Source of the DNA: Algihabitans sp965233705
GTDB taxonomy: Bacteria > Pseudomonadota > Alphaproteobacteria > Kiloniellales > DSM-21159
Reading direction: 5' to 3'
Length of the DNA stretch: 64,000 nucleotides
Assembly: GCA_965233705.1 (NCBI GenBank)
Contig: CBDDTF010000004.1
Location: forward strand, 310,001 to 374,000
Shown: piece by piece, positions 18,990 through 27,536 of the stretch
How positions within the stretch are numbered: the stretch's first letter is position 1
Layout: each line of letters opens with the position of its first letter
The notes under the pieces: generated by a model
The model's database searches: none
What the model saw: only the letters and a program-made list of their open reading frames with translations
Told to the model about the DNA's origin: nothing
Made by a program: the position numbers and the translations under genes

Positions 18990-21827
18990 CTACTCCGCCG
19001 CCTTGATCTGGGCCACCGCCTCGGCGCAGCGCCGGCAGGTCTGCGGCGCCTCGGGCACGGCGTCGACCTCGGGCAGCACCTTCCAGCAGCGCTGGCACTT
19101 CTCGCCCTCGGCCAGGTGCGGCACCACCCACACGCCGGGCACCTCCTCCAGGCTGTAGGCGTCGCTCGGCCCGTCGCCGGCCACCACGTCGATGCCGGAG
19201 ACGATGCAGACCTCGGCGAAGTCGATGGAGTCGACCGCCGCCTTGGCCTCGTCGTCGTCGACCCAGACCTTGGGGTGGGCCTGCAGGGAGGCGCCGATGC
19301 GCTTTTCCGCGCGCTCCAGCTCCAGCGCCCCGGTGACCGCCCGGCGGACCTGGCGGATGCGCGCCCACTTGGCCGCCAGGGCGTCGTCGCGCCAGCCCTC
19401 GGGCACCTCGGGGAAGAGCCGCAGGTGGACCGAGTCCGGCGCCTTGCCGCGCTGGCCCCAGGCTTCCTCGGCGGTGAAGCAGAGGATCGGCGCCAGCCAG
19501 GCCGTCAGGTGGTCGAACACCAGATCCATGACGGTGCGGCAGGCGCGCCGGCGCCGCGCGTCCGGCCGGTCGCAGTAGAGGCTGTCCTTGCGAACGTCGA
19601 AGTAGAAGGCCGAGAGGTCGACGGCGCAGAAGCTGTGCAGCTCCTGATAGACGGCGTGGAAGTCGAAGTCGTCGACGTTGCGCCGCAGGCTGCGGTCGAG
19701 CTCCCACAGGCGGTGCAGCACCCAGCGCTCCAGCTCGGGAAGCTGCTCGACCGGCAGGGCCTCGGCCTCCTCGCGGTAGTCGGCCAGGGCGCCGAGCAGG
19801 TAGCGCAGGGTGTTGCGGAAGCGCCGGTAGCTGTCCTTGAGCTGCTTGAGGATGTGCTGGCCGATGCGGATGTCCTCCGAGTAGTCGGAGGCGACCACCC
19901 AGAGCCGCAGGATGTCGGCGCCGTCCTGGCCGATGATGTCGTGCGGGCTGACCACGTTGCCCAGCGACTTGGACATCTTGCGGCCGTCCTCGTCGAGCAC
20001 GAAGCCGTGGGTCAGCACCGCCTCGTAGGGCGCGCGGTCGCGGGTGCCGGCGGACTCCAGCAGCGAGGTGTGGAACCAGCCGCGGTGCTGGTCCGAGCCC
20101 TCGAGGTAGAGCGAGGCGGGCCACTTCAGCTCCGGCCGGGCCTCCAGCACGAAGGCGTGGGTCGAGCCGCTGTCGAACCAGACCTCGACCACGTCGAAGA
20201 CCTGCTCGTAGTCGTTCGGGTCGTAGTCGTTGCCGAGCCAGCGCTGCGGCGGCGAGGCGAACCAGGCGTCGCCGCCCTCCTCCTCGAAGGCCGCGGCGAC
20301 GCGCTCGATCACCGCCGCGTCGCGCAGCGGCTCGCCGGTCGCCTTGTGCACGAACAGCGGCAGCGGCACGCCCCAGAGGCGCTGGCGCGAGATGCACCAG
20401 TCCGGGCGCTGCTCGATCATCGTGCGCAGGCGCACCTGGCCGGCGGCCGGCACGAAGCGGGTGTTGTCGATCGCCTTCAGCGCCTTGGCGCGCAGCTCGT
20501 TCTCCTCCATCGAGATGAACCACTGCGCGGTGTTGCGGAAGATCAGCGGCGCCTTGGAGCGCCAGGAATGGGGGTAGCTGTGGCGCAGGCTGCCCTTGTG
20601 CACCAGCATCCCGGCCTCGGCCAGGGCGCGCAGGACGGCGCCGTTGGCGTCGCCCTCCTTGCCCTCGGGGGTCAGCACGCGGGTGCCGGCGAACAGCGGC
20701 ACATGCTCGAAGAAGCTGCCGTCGGCGTCGACCGTCTGGGGGATCTCCAGCCCGTGCTTGCGGCCCAGGTGCCAGTCGTCGGTGCCGTGCCCCGGGGCGA
20801 TGTGCACGAAGCCGGTGCCCTGGTCCATGGTCACGAAGTCGCCGGGCAGCAGCGGCACGTCGAACTCGTAGCCCTGGCCGCGCAGGGGGTGGGCGCAGCG
20901 TGTGCCGGCCAGCTCCTCGCCCTTGCCCTGCCAGATCACCGTACGCTCGGTGATGCCGGCCGCCTCGCAGAAGGCCTCGGCCAGATCGGCCGCGACGATC
21001 AGCGTCTCGTCGACCTGCGCGCGGCTCGTCTCGGTCACCGCGTCGACCTCCAGGCAGACATAGTCGGCCTCGGCGGCGTAGCCGATCGCGCGGTTGCCCG
21101 GCAGGGTCCAGGGCGTGGTGGTCCAGATCACCACGCTGCGGCCCTTGAGCTTGTCCGGCCCGTCGACCACCGGGAAGCGGACCCAGACCGTGGTCGACTT
21201 GTGCTCGTGGTACTCCACCTCGGCGTCGGCCAGGGCGGTCTTCTCGACCACCGACCAGAGCACCGGGCGGGCGCCGGCGTAGAGGCCGCCGTTCATCAGG
21301 AACTTGCCGATCTCGCGCACGATCTGCGCCTCGGCGTCGAAGGCCATGGTGGCGTAGGGGCGCTGCCAGTCGCCGATCACCCCCAGGCGCTTGAACTCCT
21401 CGATCTGGATGTCGATCCACTTCTCGGCGAAGGCGCGGCACTCGCGGCGGAACTCCACCTTGTCGACCGCGTCCTTGTCGGCGCCGCGCGTGCGGTAGCT
21501 CTCCTCCACCTTCCACTCGATCGGCAGGCCGTGGCAGTCCCAGCCGGGCACGTAGTTGGCGTCCTTGCCCAGCATCTGCTGCGAGCGGTTGACGACGTCC
21601 TTGAGAACCTTGTTGAGCGCGTGGCCCATGTGCAGGTGGCCGTTGGCGTAGGGCGGCCCGTCGTGCAGCACGAACTTCTCGCGGCCCTGGGCGAGCTCGC
21701 GCTGGCGGGCGAAGAGGTCCATCGCCTCCCACCTGGCCAGGATCTCCGGCTCGCGCTTGGCGAGGCCGGCGCGCATGGGGAAGTCGGTCTTGGGCAGGAA
21801 AACGGTATCGCGGTAGTCGACGCTCAT
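18990..21827 (-). CDS. ileS: Isoleucyl-tRNA synthetase
   Basis: A 945-residue class I synthetase. HIGH motif in PPYANGHLHMGHALNK (~56-71), KMSKS motif in GRKMSKSLGN, editing domain between them, and a C-terminal zinc-binding tail (CQRCWK and CRRC). Full length and intact. First gene of ileS-lspA-DUF3035 on the minus strand. The 286-bp region to the next gene (21828-22113) shows no gene. Confidence 0.97.
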   Translation of the reverse strand: MSVDYRDTVFLPKTDFPMRAGLAKREPEILARWEAMDLFARQRELAQGREKFVLHDGPPYANGHLHMGHALNKVLKDVVNRSQQMLGKDANYVPGWDCHGLPIEWKVEESYRTRGADKDAVDKVEFRRECRAFAEKWIDIQIEEFKRLGVIGDWQRPYATMAFDAEAQIVREIGKFLMNGGLYAGARPVLWSVVEKTALADAEVEYHEHKSTTVWVRFPVVDGPDKLKGRSVVIWTTTPWTLPGNRAIGYAAEADYVCLEVDAVTETSRAQVDETLIVAADLAEAFCEAAGITERTVIWQGKGEELAGTRCAHPLRGQGYEFDVPLLPGDFVTMDQGTGFVHIAPGHGTDDWHLGRKHGLEIPQTVDADGSFFEHVPLFAGTRVLTPEGKEGDANGAVLRALAEAGMLVHKGSLRHSYPHSWRSKAPLIFRNTAQWFISMEENELRAKALKAIDNTRFVPAAGQVRLRTMIEQRPDWCISRQRLWGVPLPLFVHKATGEPLRDAAVIERVAAAFEEEGGDAWFASPPQRWLGNDYDPNDYEQVFDVVEVWFDSGSTHAFVLEARPELKWPASLYLEGSDQHRGWFHTSLLESAGTRDRAPYEAVLTHGFVLDEDGRKMSKSLGNVVSPHDIIGQDGADILRLWVVASDYSEDIRIGQHILKQLKDSYRRFRNTLRYLLGALADYREEAEALPVEQLPELERWVLHRLWELDRSLRRNVDDFDFHAVYQELHSFCAVDLSAFYFDVRKDSLYCDRPDARRRRACRTVMDLVFDHLTAWLAPILCFTAEEAWGQRGKAPDSVHLRLFPEVPEGWRDDALAAKWARIRQVRRAVTGALELERAEKRIGASLQAHPKVWVDDDEAKAAVDSIDFAEVCIVSGIDVVAGDGPSDAYSLEEVPGVWVVPHLAEGEKCQRCWKVLPEVDAVPEAPQTCRRCAEAVAQIKAAE

Positions 21828-22113
21828 CGGGCTCTGGCCTTCGGCTGCGGAGGCTGCCGCGGTCCCGCCGGGCGCCGGGGCGGCGCGGGCGGGGCGGACA
21901 GGCAGGCTGTGGTAACGGATCGCGGCGTTCGGGGAAAGCCTGCGCTGGCGGCGAAGCGCGCTCGGCCGCCGGAAGAGGCGCAGGCGAGGCGGTCCCGGCC
22001 CTCGTCTAGAGGACCGGGCCGATAATTCGCCCGAAGCGGCGGTACTGGGCCTGCTGCCGAAAGCTCATGGCGCAAAGATAGGCGGTGGCGCGCCGGTGCG
22101 CCACTGCGCTGCG

Positions 22114-22563
22114 CTACTCCGCCGCCTTTTGCAGGTCGGCGCGGCGGTCGACCATCAGCTTGGCCTCGCCCTCGACCACCGGCTTGTCGCCGACGGTGCA
22201 GACCGTGTCGAAGATCACCCGCGCCTTCTCCGGCACGATCTCGCGGATCGTCACCGTGGCGGTCACCGTGTCGCCGATCTTGACCGGCGCCTTGAAGCGC
22301 AGGTCCTGCGACAGGTAGATGCAGCCCGGGCCGGGCAGGCGGGTGCCCAGCACGGTGGAGATGAAGGAGGCCGAGAGCATGCCGTGGGCGATCCGCCCGC
22401 GGAACAGGGTGCTCTCCGCGAAGTCCTGGTTCAGGTGCACGGGGTTGGTGTCGCCGGACACGCCCGCGAAGTTGACGATGTCGGCCTCGGTCACCGTCTT
22501 GGCGAAGCTGGCGGACATGCCCACAGAAAGATCTTCCAGGTAATAGCCGTGCAGGTCCTGCAT
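22114..22563 (-). CDS. MaoC-type (R)-specific enoyl-CoA hydratase
   Basis: A 149-residue single hot-dog domain hydratase. The active-site motif is seen as DIVNFAGVSGDTNPVHLN (catalytic Asp and His), followed by RIAHGML. PhaJ-like proteins of this size supply (R)-3-hydroxyacyl-CoA for polyhydroxyalkanoate synthesis, but other MaoC roles such as in the ethylmalonyl-CoA pathway are possible. The ATG at 22563 (MQDLHGYYLEDL) is preferred over an upstream one. Confidence 0.85.
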   Translation of the reverse strand: MQDLHGYYLEDLSVGMSASFAKTVTEADIVNFAGVSGDTNPVHLNQDFAESTLFRGRIAHGMLSASFISTVLGTRLPGPGCIYLSQDLRFKAPVKIGDTVTATVTIREIVPEKARVIFDTVCTVGDKPVVEGEAKLMVDRRADLQKAAE

Positions 22564-22769
22564 TGCGCGGAACTCCCCCCACCCGAGCATGCCGCAGCGC
22601 ACTTGCTGCGCTGCGGCAATTCTTTCGCGCATGCACCATAACAGGCCGCCGCCGCCGCGGCAACGCGGGGCGTGCGCCCGCTGCCCTCCCGGCGCGGCCG
22701 GCCGCTGGACCCGACTCTCGCGCGCTTGCTAGCGTTGGCCGCGGATATCTTGCGAACAAGGGACACGGC

Positions 22770-23258
22770 ATGCTGCGTCTTGCCCTGGCCGGCCTCCTGC
22801 TGACGCTGCTGGCCGGCTGCGCCGGCGCCAACCGCGACTACTGGCAGCCGACGCCGGAACGCACCCAGGCGGCGGAGCTGGCCCGCATCTACTTCTACCG
22901 GCCGGAGGAAGCCTTCCTGATGGGCGCCGCGCCGCTGGTCATCGTCAACGGGCGGCGCGTCGGCACGCTGCGCAACGGCGAGGCCTTCTATCGCGATGCG
23001 CGGCCGGGGCGCTACCGCGTGTACCTCTCCAGCGCCAAGGACGACGTGGTCGAGTTGACCCTGGCGCCGGGCGCGCGCGCCTTCGTGACGGCCGGCATCG
23101 CCTGGCGGATGCTCGGCTTCCGCCTGGTGGCGCAGCCGGTGGAGGCGGCCGAGGCGGAGGCCGCGATGGCGGGGCTCCAGCGCGTCACCGGCCTGGAAAG
23201 CGATCTGCAGCGCGCCAATCCCGATCCGCCCGATCTGGAGCCGCACCCGGATATCTAG
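22770..23258 (+). CDS. DUF2846-type lipoprotein
   Basis: A 162-residue lipoprotein with lipobox LLAGC. The mature protein has a small beta domain: ARIYFYRPEEAFLMG, PLVIVNGRRVGTLRNGEAFYR and RPGRYRVYLSS match DUF2846, whose function is unknown. The C-terminal ~30 residues are polar. Monocistronic, with divergent maoC upstream. Confidence 0.75.
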   Translation: MLRLALAGLLLTLLAGCAGANRDYWQPTPERTQAAELARIYFYRPEEAFLMGAAPLVIVNGRRVGTLRNGEAFYRDARPGRYRVYLSSAKDDVVELTLAPGARAFVTAGIAWRMLGFRLVAQPVEAAEAEAAMAGLQRVTGLESDLQRANPDPPDLEPHPDI

Positions 23259-23598
23259 AACCGCGCTGCCCGGCGGGCGACGGCCGGCTCCCGGCCGGTC
23301 TGTCATTAGATTATCGCGTGCGCCGCCTCTCGCGCTCTGGTACGCTTTCCTCTGCCGTGTCCGTAGCGCAGCTTGCCTACGAATGACCTGGGAACGACCT
23401 GCTTCTTGTCGAGGATCGGGGCCGTTTCGAGGTGTGGGGGCTGCGGGCCGCGTTTCGACCCAGGGTGGTGTGGCCCTGGTCGGCGGCGGTCGGCGCGGCG
23501 AGCTGGCTGGTCCTGCGGGACTGCCCCCGGCAAGGCTCGACCGGGGGACGGCTTGCGGGGGCCGGCGCGACCAACCCTCGTGGAGTAAGTTAGGCACG
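23259..23598 (+). promoter_or_regulatory. Long upstream region of the cold-shock gene
   Basis: 340 bp without a supportable gene precede the double cold-shock-domain gene. AT-rich bases at 23300-23320 (TCTGTCATTAGATTATC) are the likely promoter area, giving an untranslated leader of well over 200 nt. Long leaders that refold with temperature are typical of csp genes; a specific structure was not established by eye. Confidence 0.4.
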
Positions 23599-24174
23599 AT
23601 GCGTGAGTTTGCCCCTTCGACGCCCGCGCGCTCGGGCGTCAAGGCCGTGGTCAAGTGGTTCAACCCGACCAAGGGCTTCGGTTTCGTCCAGTTCGACGAC
23701 GGTTCGCCCGATGCTTTCCTCCATGTCTCGGTGATCGAACGGCACGGCCGCTCCGACCTGCCGGAGGGGACGGAGGTGATCTGCGACCTGGCGCAGGGCC
23801 GCAAGGGCCTGCAGGTGCAGGAGATCACCTCGATCGAGCATGTGCCCGAGGGCGGCTCGCGCGGCTATGGCGGCGGCGGCTACGGTGGTGGCGGCTACGG
23901 CGGTGGCGGCTACGGCGGTGGCCAGTACGGCGACCGGTCGCGCCGCCCGGCACCGCCCCCGGCCGGACCGCCGGTCGAAGGCACGGTGAAGTTCTTCAAT
24001 GCGGAAAAGGGCTTCGGCTTCGTCGTGCCCGACGACGGCACCCAGGATATCTTCATCTCGGCGCGCACGCTGCAGGCCAGCGGCCTGTCCGGCCTGGAGC
24101 CGGATCAGCGGGTGCGGGTGACCACCCGCATGGGCCACAAGGGGCCGATGGCGGCGACGCTGGAGCTGGCCTGA
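23599..24174 (+). CDS. Double cold-shock-domain RNA-binding protein with GY-rich linker
   Basis: A 191-residue protein with two cold-shock domains. Domain 1 (~14-80) has VVKWFNPTKGFGFVQFDD; domain 2 (~127-190) has TVKFFNAEKGFGFVVPDD and DIFISARTLQ. Both keep the RNP1 aromatic residues. They are joined by a flexible linker with four GGGGY-type repeats (residues ~90-111), a low-complexity segment of the kind that can phase-separate with RNA. Double-CSD proteins are typical of alphaproteobacteria. A strong ribosome site GGAGTAAG precedes the ATG. Confidence 0.9.
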   Translation: MREFAPSTPARSGVKAVVKWFNPTKGFGFVQFDDGSPDAFLHVSVIERHGRSDLPEGTEVICDLAQGRKGLQVQEITSIEHVPEGGSRGYGGGGYGGGGYGGGGYGGGQYGDRSRRPAPPPAGPPVEGTVKFFNAEKGFGFVVPDDGTQDIFISARTLQASGLSGLEPDQRVRVTTRMGHKGPMAATLELA

Positions 24175-24656
24175 CAGAGCTCGTCCGACGGAGCTCGCCT
24201 GACGGGGCTGGCCTGTTGAGTCCGCCCTGAGGCGGCGCGTGACTCGCGGCCCGCCGGCGGCCCGTTGCGACGCCGCCTGTGCGGGGCTGCCGCGGGCCGA
24301 TGGGGCCGCCCGGCCGTGTCTCCCCTTTCCTGGCCCCTTGCGCTGGAGGGGCGCGGGCCCCGGCCGGGCGCTTTGGCCGGCCCCCGGCACCGCCGTCGCA
24401 GTCCGTGCTTTGCGCGTCGCGTCTGTCCGTGCGCGACGCGGCGTGTCACGTCGCCGGCGCCGCAGCGTCTTGTTCAAGAGGCAAGGCCTGCTGTCGGCGT
24501 CGGGCCGGCCGGCGTCACGAGCGCCGCCCGCGACATAGGTCGGTGATCCAGCGTCCGGTCGCCCGGCGTAGACAGGGGCAAAGCGGGGCTTGCGCAGGGT
24601 TTGCGCGGGGGCTGCGAGACAACGCAGGCTCCGGTCGGCTGTCTTGGGAGGCCAGA
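24175..24656. other. GC-rich intergenic region, no gene seen
   Basis: 482 bp between the cold-shock gene and a small ORF. It is very GC-rich with repeated GACGGAGCTCG-like and GCCGG words near its start but no reading frame with convincing coding character on either strand. It may contain the promoter and leader of the small gene at 24657. Confidence 0.45.
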
Positions 24657-24887
24657 ATGAACGAGTCGCTGCAGCGCTACCTGGACTTCCGCCGCATGAT
24701 GGTGCGGCAGGCAAAGGCCCAGCGGAACGGGTCCGTGCAGGCGCTCGGCGCCGGCGGCGCCGAGGTGCGCGAGCTGCGCGAGCGCCTGCTGCTGGAGCGC
24801 TCCGCGCTGCTCGAGCAGGCCGCCGAGCAGGTCGAGGCCATGCGCCTGACCCTGAAGGCCGTGCGCCACGACGCCGCGCGGAGCTAG
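24657..24887 (+). CDS. Small hypothetical protein, helical
   Basis: A 76-residue protein with ribosome site GGGAGG 7 nt before ATG. It is charged and largely helical: residues ~38-70 (EVRELRERLLLERSALLEQ) have a heptad-like pattern, suggesting a coiled coil. I do not recognise a family. Codon use is like the chromosomal genes around it. Confidence 0.55.
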   Translation: MNESLQRYLDFRRMMVRQAKAQRNGSVQALGAGGAEVRELRERLLLERSALLEQAAEQVEAMRLTLKAVRHDAARS

Positions 24888-25061
24888 AGAGGTGACCTAG
24901 CGAGCGGGGCGGGGGGAGGCCGCGCCCCGCGCCCGCCCCGCGCGTTCGCGGCCGGCGCCGCCCGGCGGGTGCTGCAGGCGCCCATTCCGCGGCTTTCCCG
25001 GCGCCGGGTCTTGGCGTAGCGTCCCCGCCGCAATTCGCAGCGGTGAGGGAGCGGGCAAGCC

Positions 25062-26762
25062 ATGGCGCAGAAGGTCGAGATCGGGCACGAGCGGGCGCTG
25101 ACCCTGGACGAGGTGTCTGCCGTCGCGGCCGGCGCGGCGGTGACCCTGGCGCCGGCCACGCGCGCCCTGCTGGCCGAGCGGCGGGCCCAGATCGAGGCCT
25201 ATGTCGCCGCCACCGCGCAGCCGGCCTACGGCTTCAACCGCGGCTTCGGCAGCAACGTGCGCGACAAGGTCGAGCCGGCGCGGCTGCAGCGCCTGCAGGT
25301 CAACCTGATCCGCAGCCACTCGGTCGGCGTCGGCGCGCCGGCGCCGGTGGAGGTGGTGCGCGCCACCATGCTGCTGCGCGCCCAGTCGCTGGTGCGCGGC
25401 CACTCGGGCGTGCGGCCGGTCGTGGTCGAGCAGCTCGTCGCCTTCCTCAATGCCGGCGTCACGCCGCTGGTCCCGCAGCTCGGCAGCGTCTCGGCCTCGG
25501 GCGACCTGACGCCGCTCAGCCATGTCGCCCTGGCCCTGATCGGCGAAGGCGAGGTGATCGTCGACGGCCGGCGGCAGCCGACGGCGCCGGCGCTGGCCGC
25601 CGCCGGGCTGACGCCGCTGACGCTGGAGATGAAGGAGGGGCTGGCGCTCAATAACGGCGTGCAGTTCACCGCCGCCTACGGGGCGCTCGCCACCCTGCGG
25701 CTGGAGACCCTGCTGCGCAGCGCCGCGGTGGCGACGGCGCTGACCGCCCAGGTGATGCTGGGGGCCGACACGCCCTTCCGCGCCGACCTGCACGCGCTGC
25801 GCCCGCACCCCGGCTCGGTCCGCCTGGCCGCCTGGATCGCCGCGCTGATGGCCGAGGCGCCGCTGCGCGAGGCGCACCGCCCCTACGCCATCGACGGCGA
25901 GATTCAGGACCCCTACAACCTGCGCTGCGCCGCGCAGATTCTCGGCCCCTGCTGGCAGCTCGCCGAGCGGGCGCGCGCCACGCTGGAGACCGAGATCAAC
26001 AGCGTGACCGACAACCCCATCCTGCTGCCGGCCCAGGACGGCGCCTGGGCGGGGCAGGTGGTGGACATCGTCTCGGGCGGCCACTTCCACGGCATGCCGC
26101 TGGCGGTGGATCTCTACGGCCTGCTGCAGGCGCTGGGCATCCTGGGCTCGCTGACCAACGCGCGCTGCCAGCGCTACGTCGACGCCGACCGCAACAAGGG
26201 GCTGGGCCCGCAGCTCAAGTGGCCCGGCGCCGACCGCGACAGCGTCGGCGATCCCGAGCTGCTGGCCGAGCGGGCGACGCGCTCGGGCATGATGCTGCCG
26301 GAGTACGCCACCGCGGCGCTGGCCAACTGGATCTGGGGCCAGGCTATGCCGAGTCACCTGATGAGCCTGCCGACCGACAGCGGGCAGGAGGATCACGTCT
26401 CCATGGGCGTCAACGTGGCGATCCGCGCCTACGAGGCGCTGCCCCGCGCGGCCGAGGCGCTGGCCATCGAGCTCGCCTACGGCGCCCAGGCCGCCGACCT
26501 GCGCCGCGAGATGCGCCACCTGCCCTCGCGCGCCGGCCGCGAGGAGGCCGGCGCCGGCAAGGCGCCGGTCGACTGGTACCCGATCCCCGAGGCGGCCCGC
26601 CGTCTCTCGCCCGCCGGCGAAGCCACCGTCGCGGCGGTGCGCGGCTATCTGCCCACCGTGGTCGAGGACCGCGCCCTGTCCGGCGAGCTGCAGGCCCTCG
26701 CCGACGCGGTCCTGGCCGGCGAGATCGTCGCCGCGGTGCGCGGCGAGGTGGCGCTGGATTAG
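25062..26762 (+). CDS. Histidine/aromatic amino-acid ammonia-lyase
   Basis: A 566-residue MIO-dependent ammonia-lyase. The prosthetic group forms from ASG within SVSASGDLTPLSH. The QDPYNLRC and FHGMPLAVDLYG motifs are present. The inner selectivity position reads NLIRSHSVGVG; a Ser-His pair here is typical of histidine ammonia-lyase. It differs from standard HutH in length (about 50 residues longer), in YGFNRGFGSN in place of YGxNTGFG, and in standing alone without hutU/I/G. Aromatic substrate or aminomutase activity cannot be excluded. The TAG stop is formed by the palindromic element that follows. Confidence 0.8.
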   Translation: MAQKVEIGHERALTLDEVSAVAAGAAVTLAPATRALLAERRAQIEAYVAATAQPAYGFNRGFGSNVRDKVEPARLQRLQVNLIRSHSVGVGAPAPVEVVRATMLLRAQSLVRGHSGVRPVVVEQLVAFLNAGVTPLVPQLGSVSASGDLTPLSHVALALIGEGEVIVDGRRQPTAPALAAAGLTPLTLEMKEGLALNNGVQFTAAYGALATLRLETLLRSAAVATALTAQVMLGADTPFRADLHALRPHPGSVRLAAWIAALMAEAPLREAHRPYAIDGEIQDPYNLRCAAQILGPCWQLAERARATLETEINSVTDNPILLPAQDGAWAGQVVDIVSGGHFHGMPLAVDLYGLLQALGILGSLTNARCQRYVDADRNKGLGPQLKWPGADRDSVGDPELLAERATRSGMMLPEYATAALANWIWGQAMPSHLMSLPTDSGQEDHVSMGVNVAIRAYEALPRAAEALAIELAYGAQAADLRREMRHLPSRAGREEAGAGKAPVDWYPIPEAARRLSPAGEATVAAVRGYLPTVVEDRALSGELQALADAVLAGEIVAAVRGEVALD

Positions 26763-26897
26763 AGCGATTTGCGACCGTTTGGACGCGCGTCAGCGCGTCC
26801 GGCGGTCGCGAAAAATTACTCTAGCCCTTTGGTGTAGAGCAGGTTTCTTGTGATCGGCGGACCCACGCTGTGGGTCCAAACGATCACAGTCGGCTCT
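26760..26897. repeat. Composite of palindromic elements A and B
   Basis: Nearly identical in sequence and spacing to 15551-15688: element A (26761-26822) and element B (26836-26897) separated by CCCTTTGGTGT. The left TA joins the preceding codon to give the ammonia-lyase stop TAG. Two to three base changes lie in B's right arm, weakening its outer stem. Confidence 0.9.
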
Positions 26898-26930
26898 CGC
26901 GCCGGCGGGGCCGGTTCGGAGGTACGGGCG

Positions 26931-27536
26931 GTGACGCAGGACCGACGGCAAGGCAGGGGGGGCGGGCGCTTGCAGTACGCCGAGGCCCTCCGTCGTCTCG
27001 GCCTCCCGACGAAGCTCGCGCGGTTCGACCCGCGCGTGGCGGGCACGCCGCCGCTGGGGCTCGACCTGCCCGGCAGCGACATCGACCTTCTGTGCCATGC
27101 GCCGGACGCCGAGCTTTTCACGCAAGCGGTCTGGGACGCCTGCGCCCACTTCGACGGCTTCGCGATCCGGCAGTGGAGCGGCCGCGAGCGTCCGGTGATC
27201 GCCACCTTCGCGGCCGAGACCTGGGATTTCGAGATCTTCGGGCATGTGCGGCCGGTCGCCGAGCAGGTCGGCTGGCGGCACTTCCGCGTCGAGCGGCGGC
27301 TGCTGGAGCTGGCCGGGCCCGGGTTGCGCGCGGCCGTCCTGCGCGCGCGGTTGCGCGGCCTGAAGACCGAGCCGGCCTTCGCGCAGGTCCTGGCGCTGCC
27401 CGGCGACCCCTACCGGGCCCTGCTCGCCCTGTCCGGCTGGCGCGACGAGGAGCTTGCGGCCCTGCTGACGCGGCGCGGCTTCCTGGCCGGGCCGGGCGCG
27501 GCTATTCGAAGCCGACCGGGATCAGGCTGCGGATGA
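26931..27536 (+). CDS. DUF4269 / nucleotidyltransferase-like protein
   Basis: A 201-residue protein with the DUF4269 pattern. LGLDLPGSDIDLLC is a nucleotidyltransferase G-S-D-x-D metal site (around residue 45), and ETWDFEIFGH would give the third carboxylate. GTG at 26931 is preceded by GGAGG; starts further upstream would lie inside the repeat. Its 3' end overlaps the 3' end of hisS by 35 bp in convergent orientation. Role unknown. Confidence 0.75.
   Translation: MTQDRRQGRGGGRLQYAEALRRLGLPTKLARFDPRVAGTPPLGLDLPGSDIDLLCHAPDAELFTQAVWDACAHFDGFAIRQWSGRERPVIATFAAETWDFEIFGHVRPVAEQVGWRHFRVERRLLELAGPGLRAAVLRARLRGLKTEPAFAQVLALPGDPYRALLALSGWRDEELAALLTRRGFLAGPGAAIRSRPGSGCG

Noticed and set aside
18508..22025. 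Very long open frames of more than 1000 codons on both strands over ileS
   Set aside because: They are shadows caused by high GC and the strong codon bias of ileS; they lack any family pattern, while the 945-codon ileS frame matches throughout.
26850..26930. Upstream ATG start (26850) for the DUF4269 gene
   Set aside because: It lies inside palindromic element B; the GTG at 26931 has a proper GGAGG ribosome site.
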